DNA of 64,000 nt from JACVRW01 sp963814095. GTDB lineage: Bacteria; Actinomycetota; Thermoleophilia; Solirubrobacterales; Thermoleophilaceae. Under the pieces are notes generated by a model that saw only the letters and a program-made list of their open reading frames with translations, searched no databases and was not told where the DNA came from. The position numbers were made by a program, and so were the translations under genes. Shown piece after piece: positions 27,249 through 35,555 of the stretch (its first letter is position 1; the number at the start of each line of letters is the position of its first letter). Location: NCBI GenBank assembly GCA_963814095.1, contig CAWFBT010000017.1:4750-68749 (forward strand), in the 5' to 3' direction.

Positions 27249-27671
27249 TCATCCGCCGCAGCGAGCTCGTCCCGGCCAAACCCCGGGCGCCGGGCCTGCG
27301 GTCTTCGCAATCGGGAAGAACGGGCCCGGGATGCCGCCGCCGACGTTGCTCCTGTAGGGCACCACGTCACCCCCGCGGCCCGTGGTGTAGGCGATCACGC
27401 GCAATCTCTCGGGCTTCAGGTCCTTGAGGCGACGGATCGCTGCCTTGGTAAGCCGCAGGGCGAACGCGCTTGTGCCCGCCGGGGCACGAACCGTCTTGAG
27501 GCGACCGAGCACCTGATCAGGCCCAGAGAGGATTCGCATGAGCCGCAGGCTCACGGACACGGGGTGCGTGAACGTGATCGCCTGTGTGGCCACGGGGACA
27601 CGACCGCCGAGAAACAGCTTGCCCCGCTTGGCGACCTCGACCAGGGGCGGGCAGTCGGTGCCCGAGAGGCG
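27249..27671 (-). pseudogene. Remnant of a secreted-protein C-terminal domain between infC and rpmI
   Basis: This minus-strand frame has coding character but no start codon: it is open through infC in another register. The peptide runs VEVAKRGKLFLGG, ITFTHPVSVSLRLMRILSG, then SAFALRLTKAAIRRLKDLKP and GRGGDVVPYRSNVGGG. It resembles the beta-rich, Lys/Arg-rich repeat domains that end many secreted Thermoleophilia proteins. I read it as the 3' part of a larger gene that lost its N-terminus. An alternative is a short gene starting at an internal GTG. No function is likely. It breaks the normally tight infC-rpmI-rplT order. Confidence 0.4.
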
Positions 27672-27673
27672 GC

Positions 27674-28297
27674 TTAGGACGCTTCGGCCTGAGGCGGCGC
27701 GGAGTTGCTCTCGGCCGCGGCGCCGTTGCCGTCGTCGCCCTCCTGCGGCCGGCGCTTGACCGGCGCGAGCAGCATGGTCATGTTGCGGCCGTCCTGCTGG
27801 GGCGCCTGCTCGACCGTCCCGAGCTCCGCGACGTCCTCGGCGAGCCGCATGAGCAGCATCTCGCCGCGCTCCGGGTGGGTCTGCTCGCGGCCGCGGAACA
27901 TGATCGTGACCTTCACGCGGTCGTCCCCCTTGAGGAAGCGCACCACATGGTTCTTCTTCGTCTCGTAGTCGTTGGTCGCGATCTTCGGCCGCAGCTTGAT
28001 CTCGCGGACGTTGACCTGCTTCTGATGGCGACGCGCCGCCTTGGCCTTCTGTTCCTGCTCGTACTTGTACTTCGAGTAGTCGAGCACGCGGCACACGGGC
28101 GGGCGCGCATCGGCGGCCACCTCGACGAGGTCGAGGTCGCGCTCCTGCGCGTAGCGAAGCGCACGCTGGGTGTCGACGACACCGATCTGGTTGCCGTCCT
28201 CACCTATCAGGCGCACTTGAGGAACGCGGATGCGCTCGTTGATGCGAGTCTCGTCGCGTTCCGGCGGCCGCCGATCGAACTTGCGTGGGATCGGCAC
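27674..28297 (-). CDS. infC: Translation initiation factor IF-3
   Basis: IF-3 binds the 30S subunit and checks start codons. The 207-residue product has the N domain (DETRINERIRVPQVRLIGED), the linker with YKYEQEQKAKAARRHQ and the C domain (VNVREIKLRPKIATNDYETK). The C-terminus has an acidic/Ala-rich tail of about 25 residues (EGDDGNGAAAESN), which is longer than in E. coli and common in actinobacteria. The start is GTG 28297, not the AUU seen in enterobacteria. It lies 48 bp after thrS on the same strand. Confidence 0.95.
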   Translation of the reverse strand: MPIPRKFDRRPPERDETRINERIRVPQVRLIGEDGNQIGVVDTQRALRYAQERDLDLVEVAADARPPVCRVLDYSKYKYEQEQKAKAARRHQKQVNVREIKLRPKIATNDYETKKNHVVRFLKGDDRVKVTIMFRGREQTHPERGEMLLMRLAEDVAELGTVEQAPQQDGRNMTMLLAPVKRRPQEGDDGNGAAAESNSAPPQAEAS

Positions 28298-28345
28298 TAG
28301 ATGCGGCTACCGCTGGCCGTCAAAGGCGCGAAGATTTGCTGCCTC

Positions 28346-30274
28346 TCATTCGCGGGCGAGTATAGCGGCGGATATCTGCCTGGCGAACTCGGTAACGGGC
28401 TGTGCGCCTATGTCTCCCTCGCGGTGCCGGCGCACCGAGACGGCTTGGTCGGCCTGCTCCTGATCGCCCACGACGAGCATGTACGGGATCTTTTGCAGCT
28501 CGGCCTCGCGGATCTTCTTGCCGACCGACTCGGTGCGCTCGTCGACCCGCGCCCGGATGCCGGCGTCGGCCAGCTCGCGCGCCACCGAGCGCGCGTACTC
28601 GAGATGCCGGTCCGAGATCGGCAGGACGATCGCCTGCACGGGCGCGAGCCAGAGCGGGAACTCGCCGCCGTAGTGCTCGATCAGAATGCCGATGAAGCGC
28701 TCGAACGAGCCCATGAGCGCGCGGTGGATCATCACCGGGCGGTGCTCGGCGTTGTCGGCGCCCGTGTAGGCAAGCTCGAACTGCTCGGGCATGTAGTAGT
28801 CGAGCTGGACCGTGCCGAGCTGCCAGGAGCGGCCGATCGCGTCCGTGATGTGCGCGTCGATCTTGGGCCCGTAGAAGGCGCCGTCGCCCTCGTTCAGCTC
28901 GTACTCGAGCCCGTTGCGCTCGAGCGTCCGCTGCAGCGCCGCCTCGGCCTTGTCCCACATCTGCTCGGTGCCGACGCGCTTGTCCGGCCGGGTCGACAGC
29001 TCGAGGCGCGGCTTGAGGCCGAACTGCTCGTAGATGTAGAAGCCGAAGTCGAGGCAGCGCATCGCCTCCTCCTCGATCTGCTCCTCGGTGCAGAAGACGT
29101 GCGCGTCGTCCTGGGTGATGTGGCGCACGCGCAGCAGACCATGCAGCGTGCCACTCGGCTCGTGGCGGTGGACGAGGCCCTGCTCGGCGTAGCGGATCGG
29201 GAGGTCCCGGTAGGAGCGCAGCTCGTTCTTGTAGATCTGGACGTGCGCCGGGCAGTTCATGGGCTTGAGGCCCATCTTGCGGTCCTCGACGTCCGTGAAG
29301 TACATGTGCTCCCGGTAGACGTGCCAGTGCCCCGACTGCTTCCACAGGTCGACGTCGTAGAGGATCGGCGTGCGCACCTCCTGGTAGCCGCGCTCGACGT
29401 TGGTGGTCCGCCAGAGCCGGGTTAGCTCGTTCCAGATGTGCGTGCCGTTGGGCAGCCAGAACGGCGACCCCGGCGAGAGGTCGGAGAGCATGAACAGCCC
29501 CAGCTCGCGACCCAGCTTGCGGTGGTCGCGGGCGCGCGCCTCCTCGAGCCGGTGCAGGTGCTCCTCGAGCGCCTCCTTGCTCGGAAAGGCGGTCCCGTAC
29601 ACGCGCGTGAGCATCTGGCGGTTGGCATCCCCGCGCCAGTAGGCGCCCGCCACGCTCGTGAGCTTGAAGGCCTTGATGCGCTTGGTGCCCGGCCCGTGCG
29701 GCCCGCGGCAGAGGTCCGTGAACGGGCCGTTGCGGTAGAGCGAGACCGTCTCGAGCGGATGTTCCGGATCGGCCGCCTTCACGAGGTCCTCGATCAGCTC
29801 GACCTTGTAGTCCTGTCCCTCCGCGCGGAAGCGCTCGATCGCGTCGGACGGCGGCAGCTCGCTGCGCTCGAAGCTCTCGTCGGCCTTGATGTGCTCGCGC
29901 ATCTTGGCCTCGACGCGCTCGAAGTCCTCCTCAGTCAGCTTGGTGCCGTCCGGGAAGTCGAAGTCGTAGTAGAAGCCGTCCTCGATCGGCGGCCCGATCG
30001 AGATCTTCACGCCGGGGTAGAGCTCCGTGACCGCCGCGGCCAGCACGTGGGCTGCGTCATGGCGGAGCAGCCAGAGGCCGTCGTCGTCGCGCGCGGTCAC
30101 GATCTCGATGCGCGCGCCGTCGCCGAGCGGCGCGCTTAGATCACGCAGCTCGCCGTCCACGCGGATCCCGAGCGCGGCGCGCGCCAGGCCCGCGCCGATC
30201 GCCGCGGCGGCGTCGGCGCCGCTCGCTCCCTCGTCGAGGTCGAGCTCGGTGCCGTCTGGGAGGAACACCTTCAT
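28346..30274 (-). CDS. thrS: Threonyl-tRNA synthetase
   Basis: ThrRS charges tRNA-Thr and removes misactivated serine. The product has 642 residues with the TGS domain (VFLPDGTELDLDEGASGADA), the editing domain with zinc-like HxxxH (LRHDAAHVLAAAVTELY), and the class II catalytic core with GLKPMNCPAHVQIYKNE and YAEQGLVHRHEPSGTLHG. The C-terminal anticodon domain begins near APVQAIVLPISDRH. ATG 30274 overlaps the stop of the upstream glycosyltransferase as ATGA, an unusual link. Downstream is infC. Confidence 0.95.
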   Translation of the reverse strand: MKVFLPDGTELDLDEGASGADAAAAIGAGLARAALGIRVDGELRDLSAPLGDGARIEIVTARDDDGLWLLRHDAAHVLAAAVTELYPGVKISIGPPIEDGFYYDFDFPDGTKLTEEDFERVEAKMREHIKADESFERSELPPSDAIERFRAEGQDYKVELIEDLVKAADPEHPLETVSLYRNGPFTDLCRGPHGPGTKRIKAFKLTSVAGAYWRGDANRQMLTRVYGTAFPSKEALEEHLHRLEEARARDHRKLGRELGLFMLSDLSPGSPFWLPNGTHIWNELTRLWRTTNVERGYQEVRTPILYDVDLWKQSGHWHVYREHMYFTDVEDRKMGLKPMNCPAHVQIYKNELRSYRDLPIRYAEQGLVHRHEPSGTLHGLLRVRHITQDDAHVFCTEEQIEEEAMRCLDFGFYIYEQFGLKPRLELSTRPDKRVGTEQMWDKAEAALQRTLERNGLEYELNEGDGAFYGPKIDAHITDAIGRSWQLGTVQLDYYMPEQFELAYTGADNAEHRPVMIHRALMGSFERFIGILIEHYGGEFPLWLAPVQAIVLPISDRHLEYARSVARELADAGIRARVDERTESVGKKIREAELQKIPYMLVVGDQEQADQAVSVRRHREGDIGAQPVTEFARQISAAILARE

Positions 30275-31503
30275 GCCGCACCCAAACTATCGGCGAGCGC
30301 TCGCAGCTCGCGTTCAAGCGCACCCGTGACGAGGAAGCGCTCGCGCACCCGCTCGCGGCCGGCGCGCCCCATCTCGGCCGCGAGGCCGGGGTCGCGCACG
30401 AGCTCGAGCAGGCGTCCCGCGGACTGCGCTTCGTCGTCGGTGAGGAAGCCGTCGACGCCGTCGCGCACGATCAGCGGGAGGCCGCCGGCCGTGCCCCCCA
30501 CGACCGGCGTGCGCTTCCAGAGCGCCTCGCAGGGAGTGAGCTCGAAGCCCTCACCGAGGGAGCGCTCAACAACCACGCGCGCGAGCAGCTGCAGCGCCCC
30601 GAGCTCGAGGCTGCCGAGGCCCTCGTAGCTCGTCAGCAGCAGCACGCCGTCCCCGCCCGCGAGATAGTCCGACACCTCCTTGGCGGCCTGCCAGTCGCCG
30701 CTGTCGGCCGCGTCGAGGAGGCCGGCGAGCACCAGCTGCAGCTCGGGCTCCTCCGCGCGGGCCACGCGGAACGCCTCGATCGCCGCGTGCGGGTCGTCCC
30801 AGCGGTCGAGCTCCAGCACCTGCAGGCAGAAGGGGCGCTCGAGGTCGACGCCGAGCGGCCGCACGATGCGCCCGGGCAGGCGCATCTCGAGCTCGATGTT
30901 GCGGGGGTCGAGCGGGTCGATGCCGGGCGCCGCGGCCACGAGCCGCTCGTCCCGAAGCGGCGGCGGGGCGAAGCTCTCGTGTGGGATGAGCATCCGCCGG
31001 CAGCGGGCGTGGAGCGGCGCCACCAGCTCGAGCGCCTCTGCCTCGGCGGCCGCCAGGTCGTCGTGGCAGCGCCACACGGAGGTGCTCTCGATCCCGGACG
31101 CGAGCGCGAGCGCCGCGTCGTGCAGGACGACGACGTCCCAGCCGTCCGCGAGCTCGCGCGCGGCTCGCTCGCAGCCGTCGGCGAAGCTCTCCCAGGCCGC
31201 GGGCTCAATCGCGCTCTCGGCGCCGCGCAGCCCCGATCCGAGCGCGCCCGCCAGCTCGCGCTCCGCGGCCGTGCCGAAGAGGACACGCCACTCGACGTCG
31301 ATCCCGCTGCCGGCCGCGAGCGGCAGCATGCTCCCGAGCAGCTCGGGCACGCGCCCGGCTGTGCCGGCGGGGCTCACGTGCAGAATGCGCGCTCCGCGCA
31401 GTGGCTCCGCCGCCGCGGCGAGCGCCTCCAGCGCGCGGGCGCCCGCGACCGGCGCGTAGTCGCCCGGGGGCCGCGCCCCCACGGCCATCGGCTGCAGGTC
31501 CAA
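30271..31503 (-). CDS. GT4-type glycosyltransferase resembling trehalose synthase TreT
   Basis: The product has 410 residues with a TTG start at 31503, supported by GGAGAGG seven bases upstream; ATG 31488 lacks a site. The N-terminus (PVAGARALEALAAAAEPLRG, then ILHVSPAGTAGRVPELLGSM) follows the pattern of TreT, which makes trehalose from NDP-glucose and glucose. The C-terminal GT-B half has VERSLGEGFELTPCEALWKR and TPVVGGTAGGLPLIVRDGVDG, the nucleotide-sugar binding region with catalytic Glu residues. The N-terminal half is shorter and more divergent than true TreT, so another sugar acceptor is possible. It overlaps thrS by 4 bp and is 2 bp from the fumarylacetoacetase gene. Confidence 0.7.
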   Translation of the reverse strand: MDLQPMAVGARPPGDYAPVAGARALEALAAAAEPLRGARILHVSPAGTAGRVPELLGSMLPLAAGSGIDVEWRVLFGTAAERELAGALGSGLRGAESAIEPAAWESFADGCERAARELADGWDVVVLHDAALALASGIESTSVWRCHDDLAAAEAEALELVAPLHARCRRMLIPHESFAPPPLRDERLVAAAPGIDPLDPRNIELEMRLPGRIVRPLGVDLERPFCLQVLELDRWDDPHAAIEAFRVARAEEPELQLVLAGLLDAADSGDWQAAKEVSDYLAGGDGVLLLTSYEGLGSLELGALQLLARVVVERSLGEGFELTPCEALWKRTPVVGGTAGGLPLIVRDGVDGFLTDDEAQSAGRLLELVRDPGLAAEMGRAGRERVRERFLVTGALERELRALADSLGAA

Positions 31504-31505
31504 GC

Positions 31506-32552
31506 TCAGGCCTCTCCGGCGGGCGCGATGCGGCCGCGTACGTCACCGAGCGGCGCGCCGCGCAGGACCACCTCGTCGCCGTCCTCCAGGAAGCTGCGCC
31601 GCTCCCCACCCGGCAGCTCGATCGGCTCGCCGCCGTTCCAACTCAGCTCGATCAGGCTGCCGTACTCCTCGCGCTCCGGCCCCGAGATCGTGCCGGTCGC
31701 GAGCAGGTCGCCGGTGCGCAGGCTCGCACCGTTCACCGTGAGGTGAGCGATCTGCTGGCTGATCGACCAGTAGAGATGGCGGGTATTGGAGCGCGCCACG
31801 ACGTGGCCGTTCAGCTCGACCTCGAGCGGGATGTCGAACGCCCACGGCTCCTCGCGCAGGTACGGCAGCGGCTCTGGCTCCTGCGGCGCGGCAACCACGC
31901 GCCGCTCGAGCAGCTCCTCGATCGGCACGACCCAGGCGCTGATCGAGGTCGCGAACGACTTGCCGAGAAAGGGGCCGAGCGGCTGGTACTCCCAGGCCTG
32001 GATGTCGCGCGCCGACCAGTCGTTCACCAGCACCATCCCGAAGACGTGATCGATCGCGCGATCGACAGGCACGGGCTCGCCGCGACGGCTCGGGGTGCCG
32101 ATCACGAAGCCGGCCTCGAGCTCGATGTCGAGCCGCTCGCTCGGGCCGAAGGCTCCGCCGGCATGCTGGCCGCTCGGCCTCGGGACGACCGTGCCCGTCG
32201 GGACCACCGTGCCGGAGCGGCCGTGGTAGCCCACCGGCAGGTGGCGCCAGTTCGGCAGCAGCGGGTCGCCGCCGGGCCGGAACATGCGCCCGAGGTTCGT
32301 GGCGTGCTGGAGCGACGAGTAGAAGTCCACGTAGTCGGCGACCTCGATGGGCATGCCGAGCTCCGGCTGCTCGACCGGGCGCCCCTCCTCCACCCGCCGG
32401 GCGACCTCGGACCGGTACTCCGGGCCGCGCGCCATGAACGCGTTCAGCGAGGCTTCCGCGAGCGGCGCGTCGAGCTCGCTCAGGTCGAGCACCCGCTCCC
32501 CGACGCGCGCGCAGACGCCCCCGCCCGCGAGCACGCCGTAGGCGAGCGTCAC
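31506..32552 (-). CDS. fahA: Fumarylacetoacetase
   Basis: FAH cleaves fumarylacetoacetate to fumarate and acetoacetate, the last step of tyrosine/homogentisate breakdown. The 348-residue protein has DYVDFYSSLQHATNLGRMF, LPVGYHGRSGTVVPTG, DIELEAGFVIGTPSRRG (metal-binding Asp/Glu) and FGMVLVNDWSARDIQAWEYQ. True FAH in eukaryotes is about 420 residues; bacterial short forms of this size exist. It overlaps the preceding 303-residue gene by 4 bp. Homogentisate dioxygenase and maleylacetoacetate isomerase are not in the window. Confidence 0.85.
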   Translation of the reverse strand: MTLAYGVLAGGGVCARVGERVLDLSELDAPLAEASLNAFMARGPEYRSEVARRVEEGRPVEQPELGMPIEVADYVDFYSSLQHATNLGRMFRPGGDPLLPNWRHLPVGYHGRSGTVVPTGTVVPRPSGQHAGGAFGPSERLDIELEAGFVIGTPSRRGEPVPVDRAIDHVFGMVLVNDWSARDIQAWEYQPLGPFLGKSFATSISAWVVPIEELLERRVVAAPQEPEPLPYLREEPWAFDIPLEVELNGHVVARSNTRHLYWSISQQIAHLTVNGASLRTGDLLATGTISGPEREEYGSLIELSWNGGEPIELPGGERRSFLEDGDEVVLRGAPLGDVRGRIAPAGEA

Positions 32553-33460
32553 TCGAGCACCCCCAGCTCCCTCAGGTCGTCGACCGGCTCGCGCCAGCTG
32601 CAGCTGCCATACGAGATGAACAGGTGTCTGCGCGCGGCTGCGATCTCGTCGGCCGAGGCTCGCTGCCCGTCCAGGCGGAGCTCCTCCGCCGAGACCTCGA
32701 AGGCGGCCGCGTCCTCCTCGGCGAGGACGCGCTCGAGACCGCTCGGACGCAGGTTGTGCGCGGCGCCGAACGCCGCGGCGGCGAGCAGGTTGAGAAAGCC
32801 GTGCATCGTGATGCCGGTGGCCTCGTCGGTGTGACGCACCGGATGGTGGAGGCCGGCGGTGGCCTTGAGGACCACCCCCGTATCGCGGCAGGACGCGAGG
32901 GCGAGCGCGAGCAGCTCGACGGGCGGGACGGCGGCGGCGCTCTCGCCGCCGCAGCGCACCTTCACGCGCGCGCCGACGGCGGACGCTGCGCCGATCGCGG
33001 CGGGGACGTCGTTGCGCCAGCTCTCGCCCGGCAGCAGCTCGAGGTAGACCTCTGTCTTGAGCGGGCGCAGGACGGCCTGAGCGGCGATCAGGGCCGCCGA
33101 GCCCGGGCGCGGCGATGGCAGCCGCAGCTCGACGGCCTCGATCGGGGCCCCCGCGGCGAGCGCGGCCTCGATCACGTTGGCGTCGGCCTCGAGTGCCTCG
33201 CTCCAGCTCGCCTCGTCGGTCTGGCCGACGCCGTCGAGGACGACGCTGAGCGGCGGCGCCGCCGGCCAGCCGCCGAAGCCGTCGCGCAGCTCCTCGAGGC
33301 GCGAGGCCGGGCAGACGAAGCGCGCCACCATCCAGCCATATGCGCCGCCGCGCGCGGCGCGGTCCTCGGCCACCGCGTCCTCCATCGTCATGCTCGCCGG
33401 CGGGAACAGCGCGGCGTGGTCGATGAGAGCCCCGAGCAGCGCCCGGCGAGCGTCCGTCAC
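32549..33460 (-). CDS. Hypothetical protein coupled to fumarylacetoacetase, 303 aa
   Basis: I do not recognise a characterised family. The product is Ala/Leu rich with alternating beta and alpha stretches (VELRLPSPRPGSAALIAAQA, VGARVKVRCGGESAAAVP, VVLKATAGLHHPVRHTDE), which suggests a TIM-barrel-like fold. Conserved-looking sites are KVRCGG, KATAGLHHP and a C-terminal HLFISYGSCSWREPVDDL. The KxxxGxHH pattern could be an active site for a carbonyl compound. Strict 4-bp overlap with fahA suggests both serve the same pathway, possibly as an aldolase or hydratase; this is inference from position. Confidence 0.7.
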   Translation of the reverse strand: MTDARRALLGALIDHAALFPPASMTMEDAVAEDRAARGGAYGWMVARFVCPASRLEELRDGFGGWPAAPPLSVVLDGVGQTDEASWSEALEADANVIEAALAAGAPIEAVELRLPSPRPGSAALIAAQAVLRPLKTEVYLELLPGESWRNDVPAAIGAASAVGARVKVRCGGESAAAVPPVELLALALASCRDTGVVLKATAGLHHPVRHTDEATGITMHGFLNLLAAAAFGAAHNLRPSGLERVLAEEDAAAFEVSAEELRLDGQRASADEIAAARRHLFISYGSCSWREPVDDLRELGVLE

Positions 33461-33464
33461 GGGA

Positions 33465-34202
33465 TCAGCGGCTCACCCGGCTGCCGGGCACGATGTCGTC
33501 GCCGCCGTCCGGCCAGCGCACCCAGGCCTTGTGCCCGCCGTCGTAGTCGGGCCCCCACAGCACGAGCGTCGCCTCCTCGCCCTCGACCGTGCAGGGCTCG
33601 TCGCCCTCGTCGTCGAGCCCGCGCCAGAGGCGCACGAACGCGTTCTGCTCCCACTCCTCGCCCACGGTCGTCGGATCGGTGTGCCCCGGATGCAGCTGGG
33701 TGTCCTTCGGCAGCGCCATCAGCACGTCCATGATCGAGTGACGCAGATCCTCGAAGCTCGTCGAACCCGGCGCGCGCACGCCCCCGACCGATCCGCGGAA
33801 GAGCGTGTCGCCGGTGAACACGTCCTTCTCGTTGACGACGAAGTTGAGCATCCCGGCGGTGTGTCCCGGGGTGAGGAGCGAGCCGATCTCGAGGTCGCCC
33901 GCGTGGATCACCTCGCCGGGCTCGGTCGTGTGGTCCACGCCCTCGATCAACTCGGCCTCGATCGGGTGGGCATAGGTCTCGACGCCGAACCTGCGCCGCC
34001 ACGCGTCGGCCTCGGCGACGTGGTCGTGGTGGTGGTGGGTCAGCAGCAGATGCTTGACGTCGAGCCCGAGCCGCTCGGCGGCGTCGAGCAGGGGCCCCGA
34101 CGGGCCGCCCGCGTCGATCACCACCCCCGTTCCGCCCTCGCGGTCGGCAACGAGATACGTGTTCGACAGCCAGTCGGGATGCATTGAGCGCTCGATGATC
34201 AT
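33465..34202 (-). CDS. Metallo-beta-lactamase fold hydrolase (glyoxalase II-like)
   Basis: The 245-residue product has the zinc-binding motif LLTHHHHDHVAEADAW (HxHxDH), a third His in LTPGHTAGMLNF and Asp in VFTGDTLFRGSVGG, then LPKDTQLHPGHTDPTTVGEE. It resembles hydroxyacylglutathione hydrolases that act on thioesters. A C-terminal 50-residue extension ends in DGGHKAWVRWPDGGDD. The native thiol in actinobacteria is mycothiol or another compound, so the true substrate is open. It is 4 bp from the 303-residue gene and divergent from the aminotransferase at 34232. Confidence 0.85.
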   Translation of the reverse strand: MIIERSMHPDWLSNTYLVADREGGTGVVIDAGGPSGPLLDAAERLGLDVKHLLLTHHHHDHVAEADAWRRRFGVETYAHPIEAELIEGVDHTTEPGEVIHAGDLEIGSLLTPGHTAGMLNFVVNEKDVFTGDTLFRGSVGGVRAPGSTSFEDLRHSIMDVLMALPKDTQLHPGHTDPTTVGEEWEQNAFVRLWRGLDDEGDEPCTVEGEEATLVLWGPDYDGGHKAWVRWPDGGDDIVPGSRVSR

Positions 34203-34231
34203 GATCGGCTCAGCCTAGTATCCGGCGGCTC

Positions 34232-35308
34232 ATGCACGACCTCCGCTCCCAGTTCCCCGTCGTCGAACGGGTCGCCTACCTGAACGCCGGCACCAACGGA
34301 CCGGTCCCGCGGCGCGCGATCGAGGCGGCCGAGGCCTCCCTTCGCCGACAGCTCGAGGCGGGCCGCAGCGGCAAGGACTTCTTCGAGGAGATGACCGAGC
34401 GCGGCGACGAGCTGCGCGGCCGCGCCGCCGACCTGCTCGGGGCGCAGCAGGCGGAGGTGGCCCTCACCGGATCCACGACCGACGGGGTCAACGCCGCGCT
34501 GAACGCGCTCGACCTCGAGCCTGGCGACGAGCTGCTCACCTCGGACGAGGAGCACCCGGGCGTGCTCGCGCCGCTCGCCGCCGCTCGGGCCCGCGGCATG
34601 CGTGTGCGTCAGGCGCCCTTCGCCGAGCTTGCGGACGCCGTGGGTCCCGACACGCGCGTCGTCGTCTGCTCGCACGTGTCCTGGATCACCGGCAAGGTCG
34701 TCGATGCTGCCGCGCTCGCGGCGAGCGGGGCGCTCGTGCTGCTCGACGGGGCGCAGGGCCTCGGCGCCGTGCCCGTGGACGTGAAGGCGCTCGGCTGCGA
34801 CTTCTACGCCGCCTCGGGCCAGAAATGGCTGTGCGGGCCGAACGGGATCGGCTATCTCTACGCCCGCGCTGACCAGATCGAGGGCCTGCGTGCCCCCTGG
34901 CCGGGCTGGCAGGTGCTCGAGGACCCGCACGACCCGCTCGACTCGCCGCTGCACCCGGACGCGCGCCGGCTCGGCACCAGCTTCCCGGCTCACCATCAGG
35001 TCGAGTGGGCCCATGCCGCGCTCGACGTCCTCGAGGAGCCCGGCATCGAGCGCGTCCAGGCGCTGGCGATTGAGCTGGCGGCCGGGCTGGTCGAGCGGCT
35101 CCAGGGCCGCGGCGTCGAGGTTGCACCTCGCGGGCGCTCGACGCTCGTGTCGTTCGTCGTCGACGACCAGGCCACGGCGCTCGAGCGCGTGCAGGCGGCG
35201 GGCTTGGTGCTCCGCGATCTGCCGGGCACGAGCTACCTGCGCGCCTCGGTGGGCGGCTGGACGACCGACGAGGAGCTCGACCGCCTCACGGAGACGGTGA
35301 CCGCCTGA
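34232..35308 (+). CDS. PLP-dependent class V aminotransferase
   Basis: The 358-residue product belongs to the cysteine desulfurase / isopenicillin epimerase-like group. It has LNAGTNGPVPRRAIEAAEAS, TGSTTDGVNAALNAL (phosphate cup), SDEEHPGVLAPLAA, VLLDGAQGLGAVPVDVKALG and the PLP lysine in FYAASGQKWLCGPNGIGYL. Related enzymes include EgtE (ergothioneine lyase) and selenocysteine lyase, and no close subgroup can be chosen from motifs. It is a single gene, divergent from the metallo-beta-lactamase gene by 29 bp, and convergent with the PitA operon. Confidence 0.85.
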   Translation: MHDLRSQFPVVERVAYLNAGTNGPVPRRAIEAAEASLRRQLEAGRSGKDFFEEMTERGDELRGRAADLLGAQQAEVALTGSTTDGVNAALNALDLEPGDELLTSDEEHPGVLAPLAAARARGMRVRQAPFAELADAVGPDTRVVVCSHVSWITGKVVDAAALAASGALVLLDGAQGLGAVPVDVKALGCDFYAASGQKWLCGPNGIGYLYARADQIEGLRAPWPGWQVLEDPHDPLDSPLHPDARRLGTSFPAHHQVEWAHAALDVLEEPGIERVQALAIELAAGLVERLQGRGVEVAPRGRSTLVSFVVDDQATALERVQAAGLVLRDLPGTSYLRASVGGWTTDEELDRLTETVTA

Positions 35309-35315
35309 GCGGCCG

Positions 35316-35555
35316 CTACTTGTCGCTGAGCGACTCGATCCCGAGCACTATCGCCACCAAGACCACCGCCAGCGCCAGAACGCCGAGGGCGCCGTAGAGG
35401 ACCGCGCCGACCGTGTGGCCCTGCCGGCCCGAGTCGAGTGCTCGCGAGGCACCCACGATCGCCACGCCGTAGACCGCGGTCAGCCCGATGCCCGCGGCGA
35501 TCGATACCCAGATCACCTCGAGCAGGGCATCGGTGTCGACGATCGAGGCGATCAT
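35316..35555 (-). CDS. Small membrane protein downstream of the Pit transporter, 79 aa
   Basis: The frame starts at ATG 35555, whose first bases overlap the pitA stop as ATGA. The product has two hydrophobic segments (VIWVSIAAGIGLTAVYGVAI and VLYGALGVLALAVVLVAIVL) joined by SRALDSGRQGHTVG. The overlap predicts translation coupled to pitA. Its position at the end of a phosphate transport operon suggests an accessory membrane subunit, but no family is recognised. Confidence 0.7.
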   Translation of the reverse strand: MIASIVDTDALLEVIWVSIAAGIGLTAVYGVAIVGASRALDSGRQGHTVGAVLYGALGVLALAVVLVAIVLGIESLSDK

